This document shows positions 1 through 10,802 of a stretch of 64,000 nucleotides of DNA, one piece after another. Source of the DNA: Tetracladium setigerum. Its lineage: Eukaryota; Ascomycota; Leotiomycetes; Helotiales. The stretch covers positions 372,001-436,000 of the forward strand of contig PZJY01000001.1 in NCBI GenBank assembly GCA_031472005.1, read 5' to 3'. The position numbers were made by a program, and so were the translations under genes. The stretch's first letter is position 1. Every line of letters starts with the position of its first letter. The notes below the pieces were generated by a model that was not told where the DNA came from, did no database searches, and saw only the letters and a list, made by a program, of their open reading frames with translations.

Positions 1-1584
1 ATCCCGTGATTGTGGAAGAAGAATTCGCTCGTGATAGAGGATCCTTTTGAGCACTCGGAGGAGGACTGAGACTTTTCTCCCATTCTTGCATGATAGTTGA
101 CACTGTCCTCTTCAGGTTACCAGGAGTCAGTTTGTCGAGTGCTGGCCATTGTAGGTCTTCGCGAGGTGCCTTGGAAGGAGTTTCCATTCCATCTAGCGAG
201 TTGTCACGTACTCTAAACATCGTCAGCGGCATATGAGTAGAAGGAGTGGACGGTAACTACTTGATTCCGCGATCGTCCGAGCTTCCCATTGAAGGAGTAA
301 GTGGTGCGTCAGTTGTAGCTGAGCTTCCACTCCATCGAGGGGATTTGGGTACGGGAGAATCCCAGTTGGACCATCCGTCGTCCAAATCATCTATAGCAGG
401 AGCAGCTAATGATATTGGCCTCGAGATTTTCTGTTTTGATAAACTAGTTTTAGTGCGAGAGCGAGGTTTGTCGACCACTGGCTCCGCCGCATCAAGAAGC
501 GAACCACTCGAGGAATCCCGCATTCTTGGCTGGGGACTTCCTCGTGGGGATTGTCCGCGTCGTCTCTCACTGTTTCGCAGATTATTCTTACTGCTTTTCT
601 TCGAGGCAGCTTTGACGGGATCAGCGATGGCCTTATTGGTTTGCCCGGTTGCCTCATCTCCAATAGTGGCTTGTCGAATATCTTCCATGAAAGTCCATAG
701 GCCAGCCTTTACATCCTCGGCTATCAATTTGACGTTGTGTGTCACGCCGTTTTGCAATGAATGGCGATTTTTGTTGGAATTGATTCGAGTGATTGCAGAG
801 CTAGTGTCGGGAATGATCGGTTCTCGCGAGGAGATGCTATGCTCTGCTGACTCCTGTGGAGGAAAGGGGAACGGCTGTGTGTAATTTGCACGTTCCGGTG
901 ACAATAATGACAAGGTTCGAGTATGTGCACCAGAGAACTTCCTTCGAGCATCCTTGTCCTTGTCCTTCGGGATGTTGAGGTTGTTCAGGAGTGCCTTCCT
1001 CTTGTCGATTTCCATGCTGTGTCTCGTCGTAATGAGAGCAGTTTCTCCAACATCTCCGCCTGCAGCCACAAGAGCATCCAGAGGTTGTAATTGCTCGATG
1101 TGTTTGCTCTCCGTGCCCTTTTTGTACGACTCTCGATGCATCCATTGACGCTTGAGTCTCTTCAACTCTTGTTCTGCCTTGAACAGCTCATCCTTGAGCT
1201 CGAGGACCTTTCGTTCTTGACCAGCCACGGCTACGAGGAAGCTGGCAGGATCTGTCGGAGAAATTATTGACTCGGGAGGCGTTGGAGGAAAGGAGTGCGA
1301 GCTTGAGGAGGTCGGCGTTGGTCGGGAAGAATCGCTGCTGTATGGGCGATTCCAGTGGCAATTGGGAAGCTCAGCGACAATCGGTTCGGTCTTCGAGGGG
1401 TAAAGGATGGCGTTCTTGCGATGCCATCTGGCCGTGGTGGAGGAGGCATGGAGAAACGAGCTCTGTTTGGGGAGCTCCCGATATGGGGACTGGGAGGGTC
1501 GCTTGCTTGGAGAGCCCCTGGAGACAGAATGGATTGCACGGTAACAGGATCAATGGATGATCGACGGCGGTTATGGCTGGTCAT
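1..1584 (-). CDS. DUF4048-type protein (C-terminal end outside window)
   Basis: I recognise the layout of fungal DUF4048 proteins: a basic, Ser/Pro-rich N-terminus from MTSHNRRRSS (ATG at 1582-1584), an RLSLSFP motif, then a coiled-coil segment starting AGQERKVLELKDEL, then a disordered region, then WPALDKLTPGN. No biochemical role is known to me. A 48-nt intron (213-260) with GT, CTGAC and TTTAG joins the exon ending at 261 to one starting at 212, which stays open to the window edge, so the 3' end is missing. The N-terminal frame (ATG to about 1350) and the main frame (PYSSDSSRPTPTSS onward) differ by one base with no room for an intron. One extra A or G in the run near 1348-1354 would join them. 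It is transcribed divergently from the gene at 2230. Confident as a gene, moderate on the family name. Confidence 0.75.
213..260 (-). other. 48-nt intron in the DUF4048-type gene
   Basis: On the minus strand the donor is GTAGTT at 260 and the acceptor is TTTAG ending at 213, with CTGACG as a branch-like site. Splicing removes the in-frame TAG directly after ...DRGIK and continues with an open frame that reads WPALDKLTPGN. Confidence 0.7.
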
Positions 1585-2229
1585 TGTGCATATCGTGTTC
1601 TGGGAGACTTCCGAGTATTCGTGGGACAGCAGAGGGAAGTAGGATGTCCGTTGGAAGTTCGTCAGCATATAGGTGGTTGGGGTTGGCTGTGCTGTTTCTT
1701 TGTTTAGACTGTCAACAAACAAACAAGATTACCGCAATTAAAGAGCGAGCGCAGAAATCCAAGCGAGCTGGTGGAGAAGGGAACGCTGCTAAGTCATCTA
1801 ATCATAGCAGTTCGTATGCGTCAAGGGCAAGGAAAGATTGGGAAAGCAAAATAATGAAGGGATTCAGACCACGGGCCTGGCAGCAAACAATTGAAGTTCA
1901 GGAGATTTCATGGAGTTGGAAATCGATTCCCTTCCCCTTGTTCCTGTCACCGCTTGAACGCCAAGCTTGGCGCGCAGTAGCGGTGTTTGGTGTCAGGTGA
2001 TGTCGTGCCGGCGGAGATTAGCCGGTTTCTTTAGCCGGCGCATTGTTTGGTTTGCTCCACAACTTTCAGAGACAGAACACGTCCCCCCACCCACCCACCA
2101 AACAATCGAGATACGACACACATCAATATCAACACCACAACTTGATCTTCCATGCGTTCCTTGCTATATTATATATGTACTGGCATTCACAATAGCATTG
2201 GTAATATTGCATAGATAGCCGGCTGTGCA
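1585..2229. promoter_or_regulatory. Divergent intergenic region, DUF4048 gene / ligase-like gene
   Basis: 645 bp between the two divergent start codons. It carries a short inverted element near 2008-2040 (GCCGGCGGAGATTAGCCGG and the following TTAGCCGGCG). No coding potential is convincing here. The region must hold both promoters, but I cannot place a TATA box or transcription start with confidence. Confidence 0.4.
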
Positions 2230-4364
2230 ATGCCGTTCCCATTCCAGCACGTTTGCGACCTGCTCGACGACCTGCACAAGCTACATGTTCGCGACCTACC
2301 CCTCCTGCCGACAATTCTCTCAAAAGAAAGCATCGACAAAGCAAACAGATGGCTGAGAAACCACAAAAGCGAGCTGAACGCCTTCAATACAAACCAGAGT
2401 GCAGCATTGTGGATGCTGCGACCGGATAAGTTGGACGACAGAGAATACGGGATTACAGCAACTTCTCTCCGACTCATCATCGCACGGATATATCAGCTTT
2501 CGAGAGACGACCAGGCAAAACTGCAGAAATGGCAGGCACATCCACGTTCTGGCGATATGGGAGCTTGTGTTGGTCAAATTCGAGGTGACATGGCCAATGT
2601 AAGTGTGTCTTTTCGAGCTATGCTTCTTAGTGCCTTGACACTATCTGCATTGTCCTGAGCTAATTGTCCTGAGCTAAACATGATCACAGATTTCTAGTCC
2701 TACAGAATGCGGCAGAGTTACTGTGGAAGAAATCCACAATGCGCTGCTCCGGATCGCATCGAAGAACCCCGAGTCCTCCCCAGCGGTGCAATCGTTATCC
2801 CAGGACCAAGTTGTTGTTGACCCAATAAAGCTACTGAGAGAGATATACATTCGCCTCAATGGAAGAGAAGCTAAATGGCTTACCCGTTTCATCTTGAAAG
2901 ACTATGGGGCCATTATGCTACCGGATGTTTGGTCTTGGGAGCCTGGATACTCTGGCATGCCAAATGGCACCGCCATTACTATTTCGGTATTCACCGGTAG
3001 TCCACCGATAGAGATTCTGGATGGACTCAAGCGGGTGAAACCAAATTTGACTGCTCAATCCCGGGCAGCTGAGCAGCAAAGTCGCATCCAAAGGGAGGGA
3101 TGGCCTAGAAGAAGACTTAGGTCAAGAGAACCCTCTCCAATATCTCGTCCTTCCGCTCGATTGAAAAGAACGAGTCTGATGCCCGCGCCAATGGGTGTTT
3201 CTGCTCAACCCTTCTCACAGGGGTTTAGTCAAGCATCTTCTGATTCTTCTGCACCCTTGGTTTGGGCAAAAGGTGTATTGGACCCCAATCCGCTTGAGTT
3301 CAGATCTATTGTCGCCTCAACGACTACGCAGGCGTCTTATGCCAAAAGTGCACCAGTCAGTATGGGACAATTAATCCCACAACTTGGAAGACAGCCATCA
3401 GTCACAGACTCACCAAGCTCTGTCCCAATCGCCCCTCGTTTCTCTTTTGGAAATGTGAACCCATCGAATCTACGGGAAAAGCATTCTGTCCAAGCCCGAA
3501 GATATCTGTTGTAGAGCTCAGTTCTCCACCCACCGTGTTCAACTCGTCGAATCCATTCATCAAAGCTAATCAGCTACCGCGTGATGTTGCCTCGGTTAAG
3601 TCACCCATGAAGACACGGATATATATCGACCTGACCAGCTCACCTCCACGATCCTGTTCCTCGCCCGCAATCTCAATCGTCTCGAGTTCTAACAGGAATC
3701 CACAGTCTTCCTACTCGACAGCGATTGTGATCGCATCCAGTCCCCTTATGGCCCACCCTCTGTGGATCCAAATGGGTCCAATACTGGCAAAGCTCAAAAC
3801 CTGCCAAGAACTGTGTTGTCTACATTATCCTCAAATACCGTGCTTTGCAATCAGATCAGTTCTCGGCCACGAGGTCCTCCACTAAATCCGACATACCAAG
3901 CCTCAAATCCACTTATGACAGCCGGAACAGGAGTCTGTCGCATGACAAAGACTGAATGTCCATTGATTCGTTGCATCTTCCTGTTGTCACCCTCACTTGC
4001 TACATCTCCTGCTCTGGTCAACGAGCTTCTCCCATGGCATGGACTGCAATACATCAGTGATTTAAAAGCCCTGGCAAATCCGCGTCTTCCAACATTATGC
4101 CCGAAGACTGGATTACGATACAGAAAGATTGTCTTGGTCGAGACGCGTAACCGCGAAGAAACTGTGGATTTCCTGAGTCAAATTGAAGATTTGAATCTTT
4201 CCCACAGAGTCAAACGAGGCAGGAGAGACATCCAGGGCAGCATGTGGACTAAACAATTCGTTGAGGTTTACGACTGGAGACTTTTGCAGTCGATTGCGAA
4301 GATGGATCGTGGCAGGGTGTTCGATTACGATCCTTGGCAACGGAGTATAATCGAGCCGGTTTGA
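2230..4364 (+). pseudogene. DNA ligase IV-like protein without visible catalytic core, frameshifted
   Basis: Exon 1 (2230-2598) and exon 2 (from 2690) join over a 91-nt GTAAGT...CACAG intron. They give an N-terminus (MPFPFQHVCDLLDDL, later TVEEIHNALLRIA and EAKWLTRFILKDYG) resembling the N-terminal helical domain of fungal ATP-dependent DNA ligases. The C-terminus (4060-4364: KIVLVETRN, VEVYDWRLLQSIA, YDPWQRSIIEP) resembles the ligase-associated tail. The nucleotidyltransferase domain expected between them (KxDG lysine motif and following motifs) is absent. In its place is a Ser/Pro-rich disordered stretch. Two frame changes, near 3444-3453 (TTTTGGAAA) and 3741-3745 (TCCCC), each act like one missing base. 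A ligation activity is therefore unlikely. It may be a decayed ligase paralogue or a non-catalytic derivative. Confidence 0.6.
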
Positions 4365-4738
4365 ACACAACTTTTGCCAATTTGGAATTGAGATTTGGTT
4401 TTCCTTTCGCGCGAGCATGGAGTTGGATACCCAGGAATTAGCATTTGATACCCACGGAGTTTTTTGTCTGCATTTTCACACTTTTTTTTAGGAGGACTTG
4501 GAAGAAGTAGATGTGTTTTGAAGTATTTATACATTTATTTATCTATCAAAACCAGCTTCCCTCCTCATCATATGAAAATTCATCACCCCTTTTCCTAAAC
4601 CCGACTATTTACACACGTACCATCTATAAAATCCCCAGTTAAAAACTATATACACTCCAAGAAAAGAAGAAGGTTCTTAACCCCGTCACACCACAAACAA
4701 CCTCCCCGAAGATTTCATCCCTCTCTCATCTCCCCCTC
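4365..4738. other. Convergent 3' intergenic region
   Basis: 374 AT-rich bases between the stop of the ligase-like gene and the stop of the carbonic anhydrase gene, which face each other. I see only untranslated-region-like sequence and no further gene. Confidence 0.5.
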
Positions 4739-5711
4739 TCAAACATTAATTTGATGCATCCAAACCTCCTGCTCCACCCGAGCACTATACGTACTCACAG
4801 CCAAAATCTCCTGCATCTGCGCATGACTAACAAACAACACATTCCTCGCCACCCAAAATCTGATCCCCTCCGTACAAGGCGGACTCGTCAAACTTCCCCT
4901 ATAGGTCCAAAAATCCGAGAACATATTCACCTCCGCAAGCGCGAGCTCGGCATTCATCTGCAGAGAAATCCTCTCTGTTGAACCGAATCCGGGGAAGGAA
5001 GACGAAGAAGTTGAAGAGCCAGGAGTAGTGACACGTTTTGTCTTCGCGGTGCCGGAACCGGCCTCAGCCGTGCTGGAATTCGATGGAGGCGGCTGTTGGG
5101 GACCACCAGATGCAGCTTCAATGAATTGCTGGAAGAATGGGGATTCGTTGTTACCAGGGTCGATTCGGATGGCGACGACTCCACGTGGATTGCCGGCTGC
5201 ATCGGCGTGCACGAGATGAAGTTCCGCTTTGGAGCGGTCGCCTTGAACGGAGTGATCGGCTGGTGCATGGATGTGCCAGCCGATTAGGTAGGCGGTTTCT
5301 GAGTCGAAGGTTATGGTGGGGTGGGTGGTGAGGTCGGAGCTGTTGAGGGTGAAGGCTGGTCCGTAGCCCCAGTTGAAAAGATCGCCTACGATGGGAGTGC
5401 CGTAGTTGAAGGTGGGGATGTGGTTTTGAGAGAGGCCTTGGGTGATCATGAGTTGGATAGGGGATTGCGTGGTGCCGGTTTGGCAGAGAGTGTAGTCTAT
5501 TAGGTGTGGGTTAGTGGTGTGGTGTTGAGGGTTGGAGTTTTGAGGAAAACATACTGGGATTGATCATTCCCCAGTTATAAGATGCTTCATATGCCCAATC
5601 TTGACCTTCCGCTCGTTTGTTGAGGGTACCGAAGCGAGCGTTGACGTTGTGGTCTGCACATCCCATTACAGCTGTGGCGGCCGTGAGGCCATAAACAATG
5701 AATCGAGACAT
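4739..5711 (-). CDS. Secreted alpha-type carbonic anhydrase
   Basis: Reversible CO2 hydration, probably extracellular or cell-wall located. Exon 1 (5555-5711) encodes a hydrophobic signal peptide (MSRFIVYGLTAATAVMGC) and a Lys-Arg site. A 58-nt GTATGT...TAATAG intron (5497-5554) joins it to exon 2 (4739-5496), giving 304 residues. The alpha-CA hallmarks are present: WGM near residue 48, QSPIQL at 63-68, then WHIH and ELHLVH, supplying zinc-ligand histidines at about 127, 129 and 146. LTSPPCTEG, the conserved substrate-pocket segment, is near the C-terminus, with its Cys likely paired to Cys57. The low-complexity Ser/Thr/Pro insert between the histidine motif and LTSPPC is longer than in animal enzymes. 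The frame is intact. Confidence 0.9.
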
Positions 5712-8025
5712 GATTATGAACTATTGATTGACTCGAGAGGAGCGGACGCAATGAAATTGTGAGATGCAATACTGAGGATCGAGGATGATGGAGATCAGAA
5801 GAAAAATTAAAAAAAAAACTGGACGACCTTCCCCTCTTATGTATGTGAAATTCCCAGCCATGGAGAAAGGTATCCCGAGCAAGGCGGCAACATTTGCCAT
5901 CATGTCAATGGACTATCAAAGAATTCAACATCATGTCCCGGCATGCAAGGGGTACAGTACAGTAGCCTCACACACAGCCCTCCACATATGTCTTGGCCCT
6001 TGGCAACCACGTACTTCGAAATACGCAGTCAATGGGAAGAAATGAAGGATCTGCCAAGGGAGAAGAGGCTATAAATTCACGCAATTGTCTTCTGCTTGGC
6101 TGTTCTCACAGCTGGAGAACGGGACGTGCCAAGTTCGGACTTTGCCCAGATCAATGCGGAAGTTTATTAATCTGACTCGAGGTGTTGTCCGGACTTGGCT
6201 TTCTTCATCACAGAGGCTATGTGGACAGAGCAGCCGGGTGACAAATTGGCAGTTGCTTTTGGCAATCAAATACTGCCTCTGTCACATTTGTGAGATACAG
6301 TAAGAGAAAAAGAAATTACGGTCTTTTCCCTTCTGTCGATCAAAAACCCCAAAGCAGATGCGTTGTTGACAACCTGGCAGTCGAAAGTGCAGATCCCCCG
6401 CATCCCGCATCGCTTAACTTAAGCGACTGATAAATACACCCGACGACTACCTCCCCAACCCGACCTCCAGCCGAGCACATTCCATCCCATCCCATCCCAT
6501 CAATCATCTTTCTCAGCTTCTTTCCTCTCATCACAGACCTTTTTTCCTTGTGCGCTCGCACAAGGATTGAGTCCGTCCAGATCAAAGCTTTGAGGGGTAC
6601 AGGATACCATTGCGCACCGTTCCCACCAGTAGATTGCTCGTTCAGGCGATTATAGAAGATCTAGAGCACGCTCTTCGCACCCCGCCAAGACATTTCAAGC
6701 ATCAACCCTCATCATGAAACGGAGTTAATCCGATTTCTCTCCCGGAACCTTTTTCATGACTTTTGGCCCAATCTATGGGATGTGTTCTTGGGCCCCGTTG
6801 AACTCGTGGACCGTTCGATCTATAGTTGAGATCCAATAATATCTCAAAAGGCATTTAACCATGAGTATTCGTCACGACTCAAGGCGAGCGCGTGTCCACA
6901 CTTAATATCGACGACACAGTTCGTTGTGTAGCAATAGTTCGGTTTCTGATTGAAAGTTATTCGGTCATAGCTATTTCACTTCACCCATTTGATCATCTTG
7001 TTAATATTCATATCTTTATGAGCTACTTTCCATGTCTTGTTAGACTAGATCGCGGAGTTATGTCCCAACGAAGCTGCCCAGAGTTTGGTCTTGGCAATCA
7101 ACGACACTGCCCCAAGACCTGACAATCCCAACATGATGGGCTTGGAAGTCAACGGCAGTACATTTAGAGTTCGACTTGAACACTAGAGAGCACTAGATAT
7201 CACATGGCAATCACGCAGCTTAGTGCAGTCTTGCCCTGACTTGGCAGGTGTCAAACCACTTGGTCTCGCCTGGCGTGCGCCAGATGGTGACGACTTCATA
7301 TACTTGAAAGCCTTGATTCCTGCGTAGTCTGTTCTCTCTGGGTCTTCTTATTTTCATTTCCAAGAGAGATCGCTCTTCTTGGAAGGCAGTCTTCTCGGAG
7401 CATCGAACTAAAAATGGAGTCGCAACTCCGATATTTGGGCGATTCGATTTCTTGTATCTTGACATTGATCGGTGATCGTGGATACATTAAGCCTGTGAAC
7501 AGTATCAACAAAGAGGCATTACCGTGACTTTACACCCTCGTTCTTGTCGGCTGAATTATGGCTCGGTGTATCCATACGTCCTTCAAGGCCATCTGGGAGC
7601 TACCCCGCCAAGCAAGTTATTTTCGGACCTCCAGTCCAGAGATGAGATAGGAAAAAGTTACCTAGTATAGTAAAGTACTTACCGTGACGATCTATTCCTG
7701 CCTTCATTTCTTACTTATCGGTGTTCCCTGCGGCTGCATGCATCAAGGAAGCATCGAGGTCCTCTGGATTTGGAAATGGCGGCTAGTTCCACAATTTTGG
7801 CCTCGGATTTTCTCGATTGATTCAGCGATCCACTATATCCATCCCAAATGAAAACACTGGGCTAGGATCTTCCATTTAGCAAGGATGAAACCCAACCAAT
7901 CCAAGGTCACTTTTCTGATCCAGTCCCTTGCACGACAATCCTGCGATAAATTCACTTGATTGTTAAGCGACCTAGAAAGGCTAAACTAAGATATAAAAAT
8001 AATTGCGATCAAACAATACTGAACT
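5712..8025. other. 2.3-kb intergenic region
   Basis: This holds the carbonic anhydrase promoter and then AT-rich sequence. No ORF here shows a recognisable protein, and the longest ones are under 90 codons with mixed composition. A (CCCAT)n microsatellite lies at about 6479-6502. I see nothing else supportable. Confidence 0.4.
6479..6502 (+). repeat. (CCATC)n microsatellite
   Basis: About four tandem copies of CCATC/CCCAT lie in the non-coding stretch between the carbonic anhydrase gene and the HET-like remnant. Confidence 0.7.
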
Positions 8026-9539
8026 TCATAGTCTTGCGCCTCCAAATATATCCAATTCTTCTTTTCCAGAAATGGCATCATCCGGCAATATCCTAGATCT
8101 AATTAAAGCCAAGCCTAGTCTTCTATATGCCTGACGACAACCTCGTATCGATCCAGCTGGAAGCAGAATCAAACAGCAGTCAAATACATTCGTTCTGCCA
8201 CTTGGGTCTCGCCCATAAGACGTTCCAATCTTCAATGCCATAGGCTCACCAAAGTCATTGTCGGTGAACCAGCTATCTCTGCACTTGCAACTCTGGTTGG
8301 AGCACCATCGGAAAGGTCCACCGGAACAGAGGGTGGTTACCGGCGTACAGGGCCATAAGAGAGGTTGGAACTGCAGCAACCCTGTCTGAGCTGGTACATC
8401 ATCTGGATGATCTTGCACCCATTGAAATGGCCGATTTGGCGAATTTGTCGATTGGTCTTGGCCAGCGCCTGCGCTACTCTTCCTGTGCAGGTGGAGATCT
8501 GGATCTTGTGAGGGTGGAGGGAGCAGGGAGTCGCACCACATGTTCACGACATCTGGTTGCCAAGGAAATACTATGCCGCCAGCTTCGGCAAAGTGAAGGG
8601 TTCGATGAGGTTGATTCTGCGCCCTCCAAGCCTCTCGGTGCAGAGGCGAGGTTAGACTATGGGCCAAGAGGTCGATGTAAACAGGTGACGAGCGCAGATT
8701 AACGGGTACAGCTGTTCCAGACAGAACTAGCAGGCCATTGGGTATGGTTTCAGAACCCCTTGGTTTACTGGACTCGAGATGACCTTCGTGCAGCGAAAGT
8801 ATCTCCACTTCACATTTGAAGTTCGGGGTTGAGCCCTGCATGCCATTTCCACCCCAAGTTGCAAAGGCGACTTGCCAGGTTGACTTTGGGCTCTGGACAA
8901 CATCTCCCCTATGTCTACTTGTCCACGACCACGTTGGAGCGTGATCAGGAGGAAGATTTTTAGGAATGTGAACCGCCTTGACCATTCTCAGAGCGTGGAG
9001 ATATGAACCGTAGCTTGGCACCATGATTCCCATTTTTGGTATGAAGTGTGCCAAATACACAGAAACAGCATCTTTGATGGGGTTCTTTATGTCTTTTACT
9101 ATGCTTTGATTGTTGGAAATTATGGGGTTGTATGTGGCATCAAACATGCTTTGAGTGTCGAAACTCGAAACTAATTGAACTCTGTTGTTAGTTAATTCCT
9201 ACAAGTACCAGCCAAGACCAAAAGGTTTGATTCTCAAGATAGGAAGATGAATTTACCGTCAATTGGAAGACCATGTAGTATTCTAGGCAATATATACTGT
9301 AGGTTGTCATGAATTTCGTCCAAGTCTGGGTTTTGGCGCAAGTAATCGACAAATCCTTCGGAGATTGTGAATTTTGCCCCACCATGTTCTAAATGGACCA
9401 GATTCGAGTAGTCAATTTCAACGGCAGCAATATTTCTTGATATTCTTACAAGAAGTTGCAAAACCGCCACCACAAGGGGGGCATCGTCGTGTGACTCTAG
9501 AGTGTGACCTTCTTCGATATACTCGACAAGACTCTCCAC
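8026..9539 (-). pseudogene. Remnant with HET-protein C-terminal motif
   Basis: The 373-codon ORF (8026-9147) contains HAPTWSWTS followed by a Gly-containing turn and a beta-rich tail. This is the motif that follows the HET domain in many fungal heterokaryon-incompatibility proteins ([AR]PSWSWAS). No HET domain blocks are upstream. Instead a 100-codon ORF (9234-9539, VEYIEEGHTLESHDD...NLQYILPRILHGLPID) ends at a GTAAAT donor and can be spliced (acceptor near 9181) into the long ORF. The open frame extends a little further upstream (to about 9575) but no clear start is visible. It is either a different protein family with a chance HET-like tail or a chimeric leftover. Function unknown. Confidence 0.4.
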
Positions 9540-9712
9540 TAGTGGCCCTGAGATCCTGTAGTGCTTCTTACCGTAGGGTCAACCTAGCAATAAGGTCCCG
9601 ATAAACACTATCCAAGATAGTGCATGAGCCTGTAGACACTCGCCCAAGTAGACGATCGTCCAGAAGCTTCTTCTTCTCCTTCAATCTGTGCTACTCGTCT
9701 AGCAAGTATTTG

Positions 9713-10306
9713 TTAAGTCCTTGACGCGCGTACTCTTTTTTCTATTGGCCGCACAGAAGTGGTGGTTGACAGACCGATATTTACATAGTTGAATAAGAGG
9801 GTTGGCTTAAGCTTTTTACCTATGCGGACAAGTTCGCTCCAGGCAATAAAATGCCTTTCTATGACCACCCAGTCAATTTTTATATCGAAGAGCTTGGTTA
9901 GCGGAGGGGTTAATCGTGCCGTAATTGAGACCACCACTGTAGTATTCTCAGCCCTCAACGGTCTATAATTCTTGTACAGAAATATTTCTAGCTTAGGCTT
10001 CAGGAAATGCTCCCAATAATCCGAAGGTGCCAATACTGCGTCCTGCTCCGTGTCTTTCAGCATAATGGCCCGGTTGTTCACTGTTACCTTCCACTCGATG
10101 GAGTAGCGTAAATAGCTTGGTAGCTCTTTATCATACCCTCTTTCACTATCCCAGTCGATGAGTCGGCATAAGGTAATGTTATCCGCCTGGGTCTGGCTTT
10201 GCGGCTCCGCCAGATCGTCGAAGGGATCCGACGGGGAATCGCAGGAGGAGACAGAACTAGCCATTGGTGTTATCCAGAAACAATTGTAGTCGAGCTCGTA
10301 AAGCAA
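9713..10306 (-). CDS. Conserved fungal protein of unknown function
   Basis: Single-exon ORF. The likely start is the internal ATG (MASSVSSCDS, about 10264) rather than the upstream in-frame one. The pattern is acidic/Gln-rich N-terminus, then LCRLIDWDSERGYD, YSIEWKVTVNNRAI, KDTEQDAVLAP, WEHFLKPKLEIFL, TVVVSITARLTPPLTKLFD, IDWVVIERHFIAW and KKLKPTLLFNYV. It matches a short protein family I have seen repeated in many filamentous fungi, often in accessory regions. I know no function and see no catalytic motif, signal peptide or membrane helix. It lies between the HET-like remnant and the NLR on the same strand. Confidence 0.55.
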   Translation of the reverse strand: MLYELDYNCFWITPMASSVSSCDSPSDPFDDLAEPQSQTQADNITLCRLIDWDSERGYDKELPSYLRYSIEWKVTVNNRAIMLKDTEQDAVLAPSDYWEHFLKPKLEIFLYKNYRPLRAENTTVVVSITARLTPPLTKLFDIKIDWVVIERHFIAWSELVRIGKKLKPTLLFNYVNIGLSTTTSVRPIEKRVRASRT

Positions 10307-10802
10307 GGCGAGAGGCTAGCAGCGCTGTGCATTAATGGAGCCTGATTGTGTCTTAGCACGAGTAAAGTCTGGTCTCTGGAAAGGTTATTATTGCAGGCCA
10401 TGACTTGCCGATCCTTCTCACGAACAGTGGCCCTTGATATTCTGGCTCTTCTGGATCTATGGGAAGGAATCCTTGTACCATTTTCCCCTACAACATGGAT
10501 AGTCGTGCAGTGCGACTATATGTTGCTCCTGTAATGATATCTACTGAGTCTTGTGTCATGACGCGATCACAGATGAAGGTTCTGGAGATGTGTCCTCAAC
10601 CTAGCCTTCATACTCAGGAATGATAATGCACGTGACACTAATCGTCTTTAGCCTTATATGTTAAACGACCTCAATTGATGTATTCATAGTGTAAAAACAG
10701 TACTGTACAATACAACTAGCCGATTTTAGCACATTCCCAAGATTCGGATTCTATACTTGTATTGCGTCCGCTTCTTTGACTACCGGTATGTAAGCTTAAT
10801 AC
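10307..10802. other. Intergenic region upstream of the unknown protein
   Basis: 496 bp between the start of the small unknown protein and the stop of the NLR. The only ORF (about 10346-10534, plus strand) has no recognisable features. I see nothing else. Confidence 0.4.

Noticed and set aside
246..884. 212-codon plus-strand ORF opposite the DUF4048-type gene
   Set aside because: It is an antisense shadow; the minus strand carries the recognisable coiled-coil protein with correct splice sites.
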